Positions 21,838 through 34,701 are shown, numbered from the stretch's first letter. The stretch is DNA of 64,000 nucleotides from Kingdonia uniflora (GCA_014058105.1 JACGCM010001110.1:372001-436000), one strand, 5' to 3'. Numbers and translations: made by a program. The notes: a model not told the origin generated them from the sequence alone.

Positions 21838-24712
21838 GTATTCATCATGACGTAGAAGCCGTTTATTATAATACAATAGAAAGTGATGATGAACGTAACA
21901 TTGATGACGAAGGTAATGATAACTTTAATGAAGTAAATGAAGATAATATTAACGGTACTAATGAGGGAGTGCAATTAGGACGTCATTTCCTTGGCCAAAT
22001 GGACGTTGTATTTACACATTACTCTATACTTCATTAGAAGGATGAGCAACTATCAAAATCTTCAATCATCAAACTACCATTTGGTCAATGTTGCCTATAA
22101 GGTAAAATTAAGGTCACAAATCTCAACGCATTGCCTAATGAATATTTTAGGGATTATATGATGGTAACGGTTTGCATTCAAGGTTATTTTGAAGGTATAT
22201 ATGAGAATATAATGTAGCTAACGCATTTACGAGTCTTGGGGTTCATATGGATAATCAAGTAGCTCATGGGCGAGGTCAAACTTCTTTTGTTATCCACGGT
22301 GAGTTACACCATCGAATAGGTGCATTGGTTCCAAATGAGGAACAAGAAGCTTCTTATGCACAATTATACATCTACAACCCTGGTGCATCTCTTAATACCC
22401 ATCATAAAAGGAACCCATACCTAAATAGAGATGTGCTAAAAGTTATCCAAGATACATTGGTCCGGTGTAACCCATTCAGTGAATTTTATCATCATGCATA
22501 TGAGATATTAGAAGACGCTGTAGGCGATAATTAAATTTTTAATGTTCCAGCGTACCTTCATTACAGTGTTTCGACAGATCATCGTAGATATAATTTCCCA
22601 TCAACCGATGAGATTGCAGTTATACTACCTGGAGATGGGTTAAAAAGCAGTGGCGTGAGAGACATCATTGTGTATCGTAAGGCAAATCAGGGGTTGATGC
22701 AAATTAGTGAATGTCATCCTACATACCTTCCCATGCATTATGTTCTTCTTTTCCCTACTAGACAACTTGGTTGGCCAGTATACTTAAAGCATTAGAATGT
22801 TGCAGCTAACGCATGGTATTCAACTAAAAAACTTTTTCAATGGGAATACTATTGTTATCGCCTATTTTAACGTACAACAAAATATTTACCAATCTTGCTA
22901 GGATCAAAATTATTTTAATAATTTATAGTAGACGCATGGGCCTCGACTGAGCAAAATCGATTAAGATATGTCAGGTTAAACCAAAACAATCTTTGATCTA
23001 AATTATATGATGGTTTGACAGATATTGTGATAGCTGATTTGGATCCTAATCAAATTGGACAACGTGTTGTTTTACCATCTTCACATACTGGAAGTGTAAG
23101 GAGTATGTATGAAATTTATCTAGATTCGTTGGCGATTACACATTTCAATAATCATCCAGATATCTTTCTTACAATGACAGCTAATCCAAAATGGCCTGAG
23201 ATTAACAACGCACTCCTACCTCGCCAGTCAGTCTATGATCGATTGGATTTAGTAGCCCGCGTGTTTGAGTTAAAGAAGAAAGCTTTGTTGAAAGAAGTTG
23301 AGCAAAATCGTGTTTTTGGAAAATGTGTTGCACATGTGTGGACAATTGAATTTCAAAAGCGTGGTTTACCACATATGCATGTATTGTTCTTTCTAAGTCG
23401 TGAGGATAAAATGTGAACAATATCACTGGTTGATAATATTGTAACCGTCGAAATTTCTGATGAAAAAGAACATCCCAGTCTCTTTAGAACCATAATAAAA
23501 TGTATGATTCATGGACCGTTCGGACCTGTAAACATGAATGCCCCGTGTATGGATAGTGGCAACTGCACAAAGCAATATCCTAGACAATATATTAAAGAAA
23601 CAACCATGGGTCCAGATGGTTATCATGTTTATAGACGACGACCAACACCTGATAAAACTTACATCGTTAAAGGGAAAATAGTCGATAACAGGGATGTTGT
23701 GCCATATAACCCTTACTTGTATGAATTATTTGACTGTCACATCAATGTCAAAATTTGTGCGGGTCTTCAATGTGTAAAATACATTCACAAGTATATTTAC
23801 AAGGGTCATGATCGAGCAACTATGGTCATCGTTTGGGATGAAATATAATAATATCTCGATTCTTGATGTATTGGACCACCAGAAGAAGCTTGGTGTCTTT
23901 TCAGTTTTAATCTTTACCATGAAAAACTAAGTATCGTACGACTTGCTTTACACTTACCTGGAATGCATCACGCTGTTTTCAGCACAAGTGATACCATGAC
24001 ATCTATTCGTACTCGAGCAGCTAATAAAAAAACATCTTTAACCATCTTTTTTGAATACTGTGCTAAAAATGTGGAAGCATAAGCGTTTATATACCAACAA
24101 TTTCCCCAACATTATGTTTGGCATGGTACTGATGGTAGAAACATTTAGACAAAGAGAGTACAACAACATAAATTTTCTATTAGCCGAATATATTATGTAA
24201 GCCCAAACTCTGAAGAGAGATACTACTTACGTTTGCTTCTAACTGTAGTAAAAGGTCCAACATCTTTTTAATATTTGCGTACGCACAATGGCATTTTGTA
24301 TGACACATTCAAAGCAGCAAGTGCTGCCATAGAACTTCTGGAAGATAATAAAGAATGGGTTGATTATTTAGAGGAAGCAACCATGATGAAAATTGGATAT
24401 CAGCTGAGAAGATTGTTCAGTATTATTCTATTAGAATGTAATCCAATACACCCAAAAGAGTTATGGAACAAGTTCTGGGTAAACATTTGTGATAACCTCG
24501 CTTACAAACTTCGTACCCAGTTAAACATTCAAAATCCGACCGATGATCATGTCAAAGATTATGGTTTATATCTATTAGATGAATTGTTATTCAAATCGGG
24601 TAAAACTTTACATGATTTTCCTTTAATGCCATTACCAGTAGGAAATTGGCATTTTGTAAATGGGAATAGACTCATAATGGAACAATTACAATTCCAATAT
24701 GACACATAATTT
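21838..24712 (+). pseudogene. Helitron Rep (HUH endonuclease) region
   Basis: Successive + strand frames give ERNIDDEGNDNFNE (acidic start) and LPFGQCCL-GKIKV. They continue with HGRGQTSFVIHGELHHRIGA and ASYAQLYIYNPG at 22247-22534. The frame 23015-23416 has FLTMTANPKWPEI and KRGLPHMHVLFF; HMH (residues 120-122 of that frame) is the HUH metal-binding motif. The frame 23504-23848 has VKYIHKYIYKGHDR, whose tyrosines (residues 93 and 97) are the nicking pair of Helitron Rep. The chain is broken by stops, for example at about 23414 and 23846. In intact Helitrons this protein nicks and rejoins DNA in rolling-circle transposition. Confidence 0.75.
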
Positions 24713-26210
24713 ATACATGCTTTGGCTAATGTGAGTCGGTTGAATAGGGCTTAAGCACAAACTTATAATGCCGTTATAGATTTTATGGATAATAATAGGG
24801 GGTAACTTTTCTTCTTGAATGGGGCAGCCGGTACCGGTAAAACATTTGTTTACAATACTATTGCTGCTACTTGCCGAAGGGAGGGGGATATCGTTATTAT
24901 GGTTGCCAGCTCGGGGATTGCATCATTGCTTCTTGATGGAGGAAGAACTGCACATTCAAGATTCAAAATCCCATTAAATGTGTTGGATAACTCAAAGTGC
25001 GAATTTACTAAGCAATCTATTCATGCAGAGTTCTTTAGAGAAATTAAACTTATTATATGGGATGGCGTACCGATGCAACATAAATACTGTGTTGAGGCAG
25101 TTGAACGGACATTACGAGACATTCGTGTTGATAGTAGGCCATTTGGTAGCATTACAGTTGTCCTTGGAGGAGATTTTTGTCAAATACTGCCAGTTATACT
25201 CAAAGGTGTACGTGAACAAATTGTTGCAGCATCGTTAAGACGATCATCCCTAGGGAGACATGTACGTGTTCTGTCCTTAGTGGATAATATGCGTTTGGAT
25301 CATGCAAACCATGATAATGCACGGTTCGCAGATTACTTGATGGAGGTAACTATTTTGCTAAATAATTTTCACAGTTATTTCTAACGTATTCAACCAAAAT
25401 GTTAACATCTTAATTCTACTTTGTTATTTCAACAATTATTAGATCGGAAGCAACCCCGAAAAAAAAATTAATTGCCTTCAGCAATTCAAAATTATGCAAG
25501 TGTTCATGACCTAATACTCTCTGTCTACTCGAACTTGAATATTTCTTGCGAAAGAGAGTAAGGTTTTCTAACAGATAGAATAATCTTATCTGCAAGAAAC
25601 AACGATGTTAGCTCGATTAATGATGAGGCTTTAAGCCTTTTTCCGAGAGAATCAATAATTTATTTGGCAGCAGATAAAACTGAGGAAGATGAGTCTGCAG
25701 ATCGTACGTATAATAATCGTTACCCAAGTGAGTACCTAAATATTCTTGACCCTCCGGGTTTACCACTGTTCAAGCTAAAATTGAAAGTTGGATGCCCGAT
25801 AATATTACTTAGAAATCTTGCTCCAAAAGATGGACTATGCAATGGAACTCGACTAATGGTAGTCCGATGTGCGACACGTATTATTGAGGCAAAGATCTTG
25901 ACCGGTGATCATTATGAAAATTTGGTTTTTATTCCAAGGAATTCTTTGACACTGTCAATGAGAGAAATGCATTTTGAAATAGCGCGACGATAGTTCTCTA
26001 TACGAGTAGCATATACAATGACAATTAATAGATCACAAGGATAATCAGTCAAATATGTGGGGATAGATTTGCAGACAAAAGTTTTTTCTCATGGACAACT
26101 ATATGTGGCATTGTCGAGATGTACTTCAGCAAACAGAATCACCACACTATTGCCTCTAAATGTTTTGCATTGTACAACTAACATTGTTTACCCTGAAGTC
26201 TTATTGTAAT
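24713..26210 (+). pseudogene. Helitron Pif1-like helicase region
   Basis: The frame 24815-25384 has Walker A GAAGTGKT (residues 3-10), [20 protein letters not shown] and [10 protein letters not shown]. The Walker B site reads LIIWDGVPM where the family has DEAP, so the catalytic Glu is Gly at residue 84. 25664-25993 gives [20 protein letters not shown] and LCNGTRLMV. After a stop, 25995-26210 gives INRSQG, then [12 protein letters not shown] (motif VI) and a terminal VYPEVLL. A possible intron splits 25350-25440. Several stops are present. Confidence 0.75.
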
Positions 26211-26800
26211 TGAAGTATGTATCTCTTACTTGCTTTCCTAAATCTTATTTTTCCAATATCTTTTATGCTGCTAATTTATATATCTACTACTTGCTATAGG
26301 ATTTGCCAGATTTACAAGATTTGTTTCAAGTAGAGCACAAATTAGCACAGTTGAGAGAAATGCTGAATATGGAACCGGTAAGAAACTTTTACATAATTTA
26401 TTACATAACAATTTTACATTTCACCTCATAATTTCTCAATGATTTTTTTTTAATTTAAACAGAAATAGGTCGAGCATTACCATAAGAACTCTAAGCCTGG
26501 CAGCTACTTCTAATTAGACATTAGAACTTAATGCTTACTCAATTTTTAACCAGAATGGATCAAAGTGGTCTTCAAGATTTGATGACTAATCGAATAATGG
26601 AATAGACTTAGATTTATTTTTATGTTTTATAATTCCCAATGCATTAAAACAAAATACTTCTTTTTATTTAAGTGTTTAGACCAAGACTCATTGATAAGTC
26701 ATTAGTATTTCCCTTTATATATGATTTCCTTTTACAGTATTTTAACTATGTTTAATTTAAATCTATGCACGATTTACTCTTAAGACTTTCTTCAAATTAG
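26211..26800 (+). other. Helitron 3' untranslated region with one possible small exon
   Basis: 26301-26377 reads LPDLQDLFQVEHKLAQLREM between an intron-like stretch and a GGTAAGAA donor, possibly a last coding exon. The rest is AT-rich and non-coding. Confidence 0.35.
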
Positions 26801-26862
26801 TTTCATGGTTGCATAAAATGCCTCCATCAAATTTAAGGTTTGTGTCTGAATATCAATAATAA

Positions 26863-27165
<303 letters not shown>

Positions 27166-27454
27166 TAAAGGTTAGTGCTTCTGGCCACTGTTCTAGAAAT
27201 GTTATTCTTATATCAAATTATGATTTTTATCTGATCAAAGGCCTCTTAGAAATAATGCTAACTTCATGTTTTCTGTAAATAGATAATTACATAAATCATT
27301 GATCACTTTACAATTATTATCAGAACCATTGTTCTAAAAATTATTAATCGTCTACTCCCTGAGAAGTTTACTTCTTCCTTGGATTTCTCCATATACTGCA
27401 TTTTTACTTCACCTAGAGGTATGGAAATACATTAATGAGATAACTAAAGACTAA
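27166..27454. other. Sequence following the captured THIC exon, intron-like
   Basis: AT-rich, non-coding; plausibly THIC 3' UTR intron carried along. No match to the conserved TPP riboswitch core (GGGGTGC...CTGAGA) was convincing. Confidence 0.4.
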
Positions 27455-27590
27455 TCTATATTACATTACACAATGGTGTTTGAGTTTCTTATTTTTTTTA
27501 TTTTTGATTATGACCCATAATCTTTAATATTGAAGAGTTCTACTTTATGATTTTTTTTATTTTGCCATGGCGGGCCACGGGTAGTACTAG
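27455..27590 (+). mobile_element. 136-bp mini-Helitron
   Basis: It begins TCTATATTACATTACACAAT, like the larger copies, after an A. It ends with a weakened hairpin (TGGCGGGCCA) and GGTAGTACTAG followed by T. Only terminal sequence is present. Confidence 0.65.
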
Positions 27591-27846
27591 TCTATTATAC
27601 ATTAGGGAACGGTGTTTTTCGTATACCATTGTCTCAAGGATAAAGAGGGGTTAGGATTTGTGAGAAGGAGGGAGATGGACGGCCTAGATTACTTTTACTC
27701 TCATTACCTAGGGTAGTTTCGACAAAACACGAAAAAGGTAGTAAAGTCAAACTCCTTCTCTTTATCTCTCCCAACTAAGCCCGACTCTTCATCTCTCCCA
27801 ATTCATCTCTCTCCCTCTTTCTTATTTCTAAGGACTGCTAGATATT

Positions 27847-27960
27847 ATGGCATCGATTCAAGGTTTTGGATCATCATCTTTCAGATTTCAGCCTTCTCTC
27901 TTAGTAACTAATAGTTTGGGCTCAATTTTTCATGTCTGGGTATTCAAAAGTAAACTCTAG
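27847..27960 (+). CDS. Small ORF with transit-peptide-like composition
   Basis: It starts MASIQGFGSSSFRFQPSLL and is rich in Ser and Phe with no acidic residue, like a plastid targeting sequence. It is only 37 codons and stops at 27960. Possibly a captured first exon; unconfirmed. Confidence 0.25.
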   Translation: MASIQGFGSSSFRFQPSLLVTNSLGSIFHVWVFKSKL

Positions 27961-28923
27961 CAGCCATTAGAAAGCGATATCAAAACCTTCTCAAATCGAT
28001 TTCAAGCTCTCAAATTAATTTTCAAAGTGGTAAAACCCGAAACCTTAAGTTCATGATTCGTGGTTTTCAATCTTATGTATCAAATTTGTGGATCGAGGTT
28101 TTCAATTACAACAAATCATTGTTTCGAATTATTGGTTTTATTACAGCAAAAAAAAAACAATTTATTTCATGTTCAATGTTTGAGTTGGTTTGAGTTCTGC
28201 TATCGTCATCAATGGTTTGAGATTCTAATTTTGTAATTGATATTATAGTTTCTCCAGTATTTCTATGGGTATTAATGGGAATTAATGGGTCTGTAATATT
28301 CATCAATGGTTCGAAATTGAGGGTTCGTGTTTGGGTGTATAAAGATCTGGATTTTAAGGTTTGTTTCGGGTTACAATGGTTGCCTATCTGCTGTCATTTT
28401 GTTTGAATCAAAGAGTTAACATTTCAGGGACATTTCAAATTGAGGGCTTTCGAGAATTTTAATTCAGGAATTGGGTTTAATATGTCCAATTAATTTTACT
28501 TATTTTCAGTTATACTTGTTGTTCCTGTTGCTGTTGGTTTGTTATTACTGTTGGTTTCATCTCTCCCAAAGACGTCTCTCCCATCGGCGCCTCCTTCTTT
28601 TTTTTAAGCAAGTACCTCTCTCTCTCTCTCTCTCATCGTTATTGCATCGATATACAAACTCAACAATTTCAATGTTTTGCTTGGATTCAGGGACTCTTTG
28701 AATTTGTTATGAAACGTAAGAGGCGATGAACAAGGATGGCCCCAAAAGCAAGACTCGCATCTTATAAAGCGTGTTTTATAAGGATGGTCAAGGCCTTACT
28801 AATGGAAGAGGTCCATAAAGTATAGCTAATTTCAGTTGGTTTCATGAGGATATGTGGGTCTGAGTAGTCAAGAGATGTGAGTTAGGGTTTTAGTCGGTTT
28901 TCATTGCTATTGGTTTTGGAGCA

Positions 28924-29250
28924 TTGAAAGAGAAACTCATTTCAGTGTTACATGTTTCGTCTAATCAGCACACGATTAGGGTGAGAATAGAGATTGGGTA
29001 TCGAGATTTTAGCCTCGATGGGGTGCCTGTTTCAGAGGAGGACCTTGAAGTATTTTACAAAAAAATTGTATCTCTAATGGAGTCCAAAGCCATCTTTGTT
29101 TCTCTTTGTTTCTTCTTTGTTTTGGTTCTATTTGAAGCTTTAGTTCCTGTTAACTGTATCTCATACGGAAGATCAACGGGTTTGGAAATGGATAAAGGGA
29201 AAAATAGCATGCGAAGAATTATTTTTCTGTCTGCTTCACAGATTATTTAA
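28924..29250 (+). CDS. Unidentified ORF inside Helitron B, possible captured exon
   Basis: The first about 60 residues are protein-like: LKEKLISVLHVSSNQHTIRV, then IEIGYRDFSLDGVPVSEEDL, then EVFYKKIVSLMESKA. After that the composition turns hydrophobic and intron-like. I do not recognise the family. The exon may end near 29095. Confidence 0.35.
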   Translation: MKEKLISVLHVSSNQHTIRVRIEIGYRDFSLDGVPVSEEDLEVFYKKIVSLMESKAIFVSLCFFFVLVLFEALVPVNCISYGRSTGLEMDKGKNSMRRIIFLSASQII

Positions 29251-31367
29251 GGATCTTTCGTGCAATCTATCATTTTGTTGACTCAAAGATTATTGTTTCT
29301 TACTTTGTTTTGGAGGTTTCTTTCTTTGGCTCTTATCCTAGAAGAGAATATGATTGTGTTCTATGGAATGGACAAATTAATGATATACTATTTTTCAAAG
29401 TAGAAGCTTTCAATTTGGCCAGCCTTTCCTTTAACCACGATGGTGTGTGTGTGGAAGAAGAAATATAACGTGGTAACGTGGTAACGTGGTATTGGGAGGG
29501 TTGGAAAAGGATGTTGTTATCATCTTAAGACTCATAAGTAACATAAATGTGTTCCTTGTAATGGATCAAGTTTTATACGAAGTTTTGAGTTATCAACCAC
29601 TTTGTTTTGTTTCCTTTTTTAGGGCAGAGCGAAGTATTTTGATGAGTAGAGCCTAATCTCCATTCTATTTTGTATAATCTTTTAGTAGTAAGCTGGTGTC
29701 TATTTTGTCAGTTTAACTGAGAAAGAGAGTTTATGTAATGTATCCAGACTAAAGCTATATCTAAAGAACACAAAATTAATAATCAATGTTATATTTTTAA
29801 GTAAAATGAGCTTCTTAGATATAATACAATCTATATGCATCTTTTCCTCATTATACATTTAATATTTGCATATTCATGAAATAGTGGAAGTATTTGTATT
29901 GGTAATATTGCATGTGAGTTCATACCACCTTTTGACAGAGCCAAAACCTTCAGACCTTGATGGGGAGTTTTCCTGAAAGATTGAGAATTTCTCACAAATT
30001 AGTAAAAATGAACTTTGAAGCAATACATTTAAGGTTGGTGGGTGCAAATGGTAAGGGACTTTACTTAAACATGGATAACTATATTTGAGTCAATGATTTC
30101 CTCCATCAAGGGTTGTTGCATTTTTCAACAAATGGGCGGAGATGTTCTTGGTGCGTCTTAGAGAAATCTAATGTACATATTATTTAAGGCGTACATATAC
30201 AAGGCGTGACATGATTTGGCATTCTTAATAATAGCAATTTTACCATATATAATGTTTAATTTGGTTCTTATGATAATTTCATATTTTTGATTGCTAAATA
30301 CGCCATAATTGTTCTACATGCTTATTTGCTTGATATGTTGAACTTGGTAGGCGTTATATTTACTTTAATTTTGATAGAGGATCCAAACCAAAATGGCTTT
30401 TAGATCTTCTTATGTTACTTTTGATTTTAAATTGGCGATACGACTAAATTAGTTGTAAAGGGGATTATCTCTTTTATTGCTTCTTTTTTTGCTTAAACTC
30501 TTTTGGTGGTACTTGGTTTGTTTGGGGTTGCTTTGAGGTCTAATTGGTATATCAAAAAGGGAAGACAATGTTATTTATTGATAACAAGCTTATATTGAAC
30601 TATGTAGGTGTTTTTTAGACTATGCATCACCCTAATCATCTTAAAATATCTATTTCCTTTAAACCACTTATTTTTTTCTTTTCGTTTTTAGCTAATTGCA
30701 ATTTTGACACAGTTTCTTTTCTTATGACACAGCTTATGGAATAGTGGATGATATATGGTACTACCCCAACATTTTTTTTGTCCTGCTAAAATCAAACATG
30801 CTTTGATATCGAAATTGTCATGAACAGTAGTGATGCCTCTTGACGAAGTTCTTGCTATCATAGCTGGGATATAATGAGTGGGGCAAAATGGGCGAACTAA
30901 TTTGTGCCGGTCTTTAGATAACTTTAAAATTTTATTGGAAATAATAAAACTGTGTAATATGGCAAGGAACTGTTGGAATGAGATAATTTACCGATGCATT
31001 TTTGCTCATCTTTGACAATCATGATCATAGTTAGGTATATTTATTATTGTTGTACTTTGGGACAAAGTAAAATATTTATTTTATGTGACTGGTACACCTA
31101 TTTTTTTTCCAAAATCAGGAGAATGTTATGTGTTTCATAGCACTATAATAGTTACACCTCTAAACATTTGTTAGAAGTTTTAGTGTTTAAGATAAATTCA
31201 TGGGTGTCATAGTTGTTGCAATATTATCCAGGGATAGTGCCGAAGGCATGTCGCTATAAATATATAGTTTATGGGATACCTTTTATGGTTGCATAGAATG
31301 CCTCCATCAAATTTAAGTAATAATTATTTTTTAGCTCTTTATATATTTATAACAGTGACGTAATCAT

Positions 31368-31392
31368 CGTGGCGAGCCACGGGTAGTACTAG
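31368..31392 (+). terminator. Helitron 3' terminal hairpin and CTAG end (copy B)
   Basis: A 6-bp stem CGTGGC/GCCACG with a GA loop, then 11 bases ending in CTAG. The same structure recurs at 35289-35313, 36624-36648 and 39271-39294 (last one TTAG). This is the rolling-circle termination signal of Helitrons. Confidence 0.8.
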
Positions 31393-32373
31393 TCAATATT
31401 ACATTACACAATGGTGTTTTTCAAATAGACAAGTTTGCCATTGTCTCAAAGATAAGGAGGGGCTGAGATTTGTGGGAAAGAACAAGATCGACAGACGATA
31501 TTTGTTCAACTTTTTGCCTTAGGGGTAGTTTCGACATAACACATAAAAGGGTATTAAGTCTTACTCTTCATCACTTTATCTCTCCCATCTTTCCCGACTC
31601 TAAAATTCATCTCTCCCGTCTCTCCCATTAGTGCCTCCCAAGTACTTCTCTATCTCTTTCCCTCTCTCTCTGCTTCAAGCAGCAGCTTCGGAAGGGTATG
31701 GGAGTAGGATGTTGGTGAGGGATGATAATGTTTTGGTACTTAGAGTTTTGATTTCGAGTTGATTCATGTTCGATTTCAGGAAAATTTATGATAGAGATCA
31801 AGGGTTTTATTTGGTGATATCTGTTTTGAATGTTTTGAAGTTACTTAATTAGGGTTTTTTTACTCCATTGCTATCGATTATTTTTGTGGTTCATGTTGGC
31901 AACCATGGCTTGATTTTGAATTGATTAAAGTAATTGAGGATCTTCTTGGGGTTTCATCACTATTGGCTTAGGATATACAAGGTACTTCTAATAACCACTG
32001 GATAACTTCTTAACAGGGTGATGTATTCTTCCAAGTAATAACTTTGTTCGATTAAGATACAAAAATCATTGTTTATGATGATTCTTTTGCTCATATGATC
32101 AAAATTTTTTGAACCCCATGTTGATAGTACATCTCAACTGATAATAATCCTTTCAAACTATATATCTTGATCCTGGCTCCAAATAGCACACACGGGGAAT
32201 GTTATTGTACTTGATATGTAAAAGCGATTTCTCCTTTTCAAGGTCTATAGGAAGTAATTGAAGAAGTATTGCACTAACCGGTACCATAGTTATTGGTTTA
32301 AATGTCTCCTGGTGCATAACAGACAACAGTTCATTGCCTTAGGTTTGGACATCAAATATGATTTGAGATTTTA

Positions 32374-32612
32374 GTGACAGGAGAATGGTTGCATATGCTC
32401 TCTCCACTTCATGTCACATTGTCAAGACTCCATCCAACCGAAAATGAATGTCCTTATGGAAAAAAAGCATATATCGAATTCAAGCAATTCAAACCATGGC
32501 ATGGCGATACCTACAATTACAAACAACTCAGGCAAGAAAATGCAGATAACATGTATGATCAAGGTCAAGAGAGAGCTGGACAGAAGAAGAACCCGTTAAA
32601 TTCCCCAAATCT
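32374..32612 (+). CDS. Exon-like ORF ending at a splice donor, unidentified
   Basis: An open frame ends ...NSPNL with ATCT/GTAAGT at 32613, a strong plant donor. It contains ECPYGKKAYIEFKQFKPWHG and KQLRQENADNMYDQGQERAG. I do not recognise the family. Its position 220 bp before a RIO2-like exon suggests captured genic DNA, but it does not look like RIO2. Confidence 0.35.
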
Positions 32613-32834
32613 GTAAGTATATTTCAATCTCTAATTTCAACTTAGAGTTTATTGTGTTTACTGAATGCAAATTGAGTTTTGGAGATTAAAGTGAAAGGAA
32701 TGCCAAACATGGGGTTGTATAACCAATCAAGTTTGTTGTTTCTGCTTTTCTTCCTTTTCATGCTACTATTGTAGAAATAGAAGGTTGAGTCCTTCATTCT
32801 TTCTATCTGATTGTTGCTTTAATCTTATATACAG

Positions 32835-32893
32835 ACAATGGGTTTCGTTTGACCTACCTTGGCTACGACTTTTTCGGTATTAAGACATTGGTT
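32835..32893 (+). pseudogene. Captured exon piece of a RIO2-like kinase gene
   Basis: After ATATACAG, two bases complete a split codon. The frame then reads NGFRLTYLGYDFFGIKTLV, which matches the strongly conserved end of the winged-helix domain of RIO kinase 2 (YDGFRLTYLGYDFLAIKTLV in the family). RIO2 acts in 40S ribosome maturation. The frame ends in a stop 15 bases later and no kinase motifs follow. The call rests on 19 residues only. Confidence 0.5.
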
Positions 32894-34497
32894 CTGCTTT
32901 TCTTTCACTAACTCTTCAATCCTTAAGGTTGAAGGTCCAAATTCATTTCGCCTCTAAAGGTATGTTTAACAATTTGTTATTTCTTTCTTTTGGTTTGATA
33001 GTAGTGGTTTCTTATGATATGTTTTTTCTCCTTCATTAATTGCTCAATTGGCCTGAAATGAGAGTTTAGTTTCTGCATATGTGATTGAGGAAGCATGACA
33101 ACTATTTAAAGTAGCTTCTGCAGACTTACAAAATCAATAAATCCTTTGATTTTGTACAAAATTGGTTGGTTTGAAAAACCCGATTTGGATCTTAAGGTTT
33201 AAGGGTTGGACTTATGTTTGTTTGATATTGATAGTGGGGGTTTATCTTTTACTCTTAATTTAGCTTAACTTGGGTTATTTTGGATGGGTTGTGTCGCTTA
33301 ATTACTCATTATTGTAGCTTGAATTTGTATTACGTTGGGTAGTTTGAGTGTTTAAATTTTCTTAAGAAATCTTGGTTTCTACTTGAATCTTCTTTGGCTG
33401 GATTTTGAGTAAGATTTTAATTATTCTATGCGCTATTATTTCTTCTTTGAAAGAGCCTCGACTAACAATATTGACCTTTTAGAGAAACAGATTCCCTGTG
33501 AATCATTTCTTTCTTTTGTTAGGCGAATATATTTTTTAAGCTACTTCATCCTGTAAAGTGGTTGAAAAAGTAGAAGGAAGACAAAGATTAATCAACATAA
33601 TCACAAAATCAATTTGAATACAGTGGCTATGACAGAATATTAGTGCGATAATGCTACAACATAACAGAATATCTTTTAGGATGTGAGCACATCATAACAT
33701 AAATTAGAATAGTTGCATATCTTTATTTTTCTGGATGTTTAGCAAACTTAGCTTTAGATGTTTTTTCGCCATTGAGGATTATTTGAAAACTTTTGCAATC
33801 TTTTAGTAACATTTTTTTTTTTTTTTGCAGGGTTGGAACAAAAAGTGAGTGCACTCCCTGGTCTGTTTTCATTAACTTGAAGTTTTCATAGGAGAAGCAT
33901 CCCCCTTGCATTTTGTTAATAAATTTCTAAATTTTATTCGTCTTAGTCCATAAAATTTTGACCATGACTACATTAGTTGCCACAAAATTCAATCATCATG
34001 TTGAAATGTATACTCTATTGTTATTGTTTCCACTAAGTTAAGTTATAAACCTAAACTTTTTATCTTTGTATAAGCAACCATCTTTCAGCCGGATGATATC
34101 CTGCTCTAAAAATAATGATCCAGGAAGACAATGTGAGGTAATGCAAAACAAATCTCAGAGGGAGCACCACTGGAGTAATTTTTTCTTTTCCTTCTTATGC
34201 ATCCAAAGATCTAATCTACTACATCTATGCTTGCAAGATTCTACTACTCTTTAAAGATTAAATAATGAAATTTCAGGTGAGAAAATAACGACGAAGGTGA
34301 TTGTGCCTGATTAGTAAAATGGGAGGTGAAGTTTCAAAAGAAAACTAAAACAAGCTTCTCCAAAAGAAATAGGTTTGCTCAACCCCAATCTCCAATCTTT
34401 ACATTTGGACATTTGGATTTTTCGTCATTATTATTTACGATATAGATTTTATTTTATTTTTCATGTTTAGTTATATTTTTTATGTAATTTAAGTGTC

Positions 34498-34701
34498 TTG
34501 ATTTCTGCAGATTTTATGGAGAACTCTAAAAATTGCGTGACAAGATCTTATGAAGATAAAACTCAGTCGAAAGTTACAAAAGATGGAATATTTCATGGGA
34601 AAAAAGCTGTAAAATATATTTTTAATTACATATCCAAAAGACATGAAAAGATTCAAATTTGTGATGAAATCAAATTACAAGCAAGTTGTGAATTTTTATG
34701 A
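34498..34701 (+). CDS. Unidentified ORF inside Helitron C
   Basis: A 67-codon frame rich in Lys and Ile (DGIFHGKKAVKYIFNYISK). No family recognised; it may be chance. Confidence 0.15.
   Translation: MISADFMENSKNCVTRSYEDKTQSKVTKDGIFHGKKAVKYIFNYISKRHEKIQICDEIKLQASCEFL

Larger units (their letters stand above)
27591..31392 (+). mobile_element. Non-autonomous Helitron B
   Basis: It starts TCTATTATACATTAGGG, directly after the CTAG of the mini-Helitron. It ends with hairpin CGTGGCGAGCCACG (31368-31381) and GGTAGTACTAG, followed by T. The first 250 bp share with copies C, D and E the leader containing GGTGTTTTTC, AAAGAGGGGCTGAGA-like sequence and a long CTCTC/TCTCCC pyrimidine tract. No Rep or helicase is present. 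It holds an unidentified ORF at 28924-29250. Confidence 0.75.

Noticed and set aside
21663..21974. Minus-strand 103-codon ORF
   Set aside because: Antisense to the acidic Helitron Rep N-terminal exon; an Ile/Phe-rich reading is expected from GAT/AAT-rich sense codons.
29467..29496. AACGTGGTA repeated three times
   Set aside because: A short perfect microsatellite-like repeat in Helitron B with nothing around it to suggest function.
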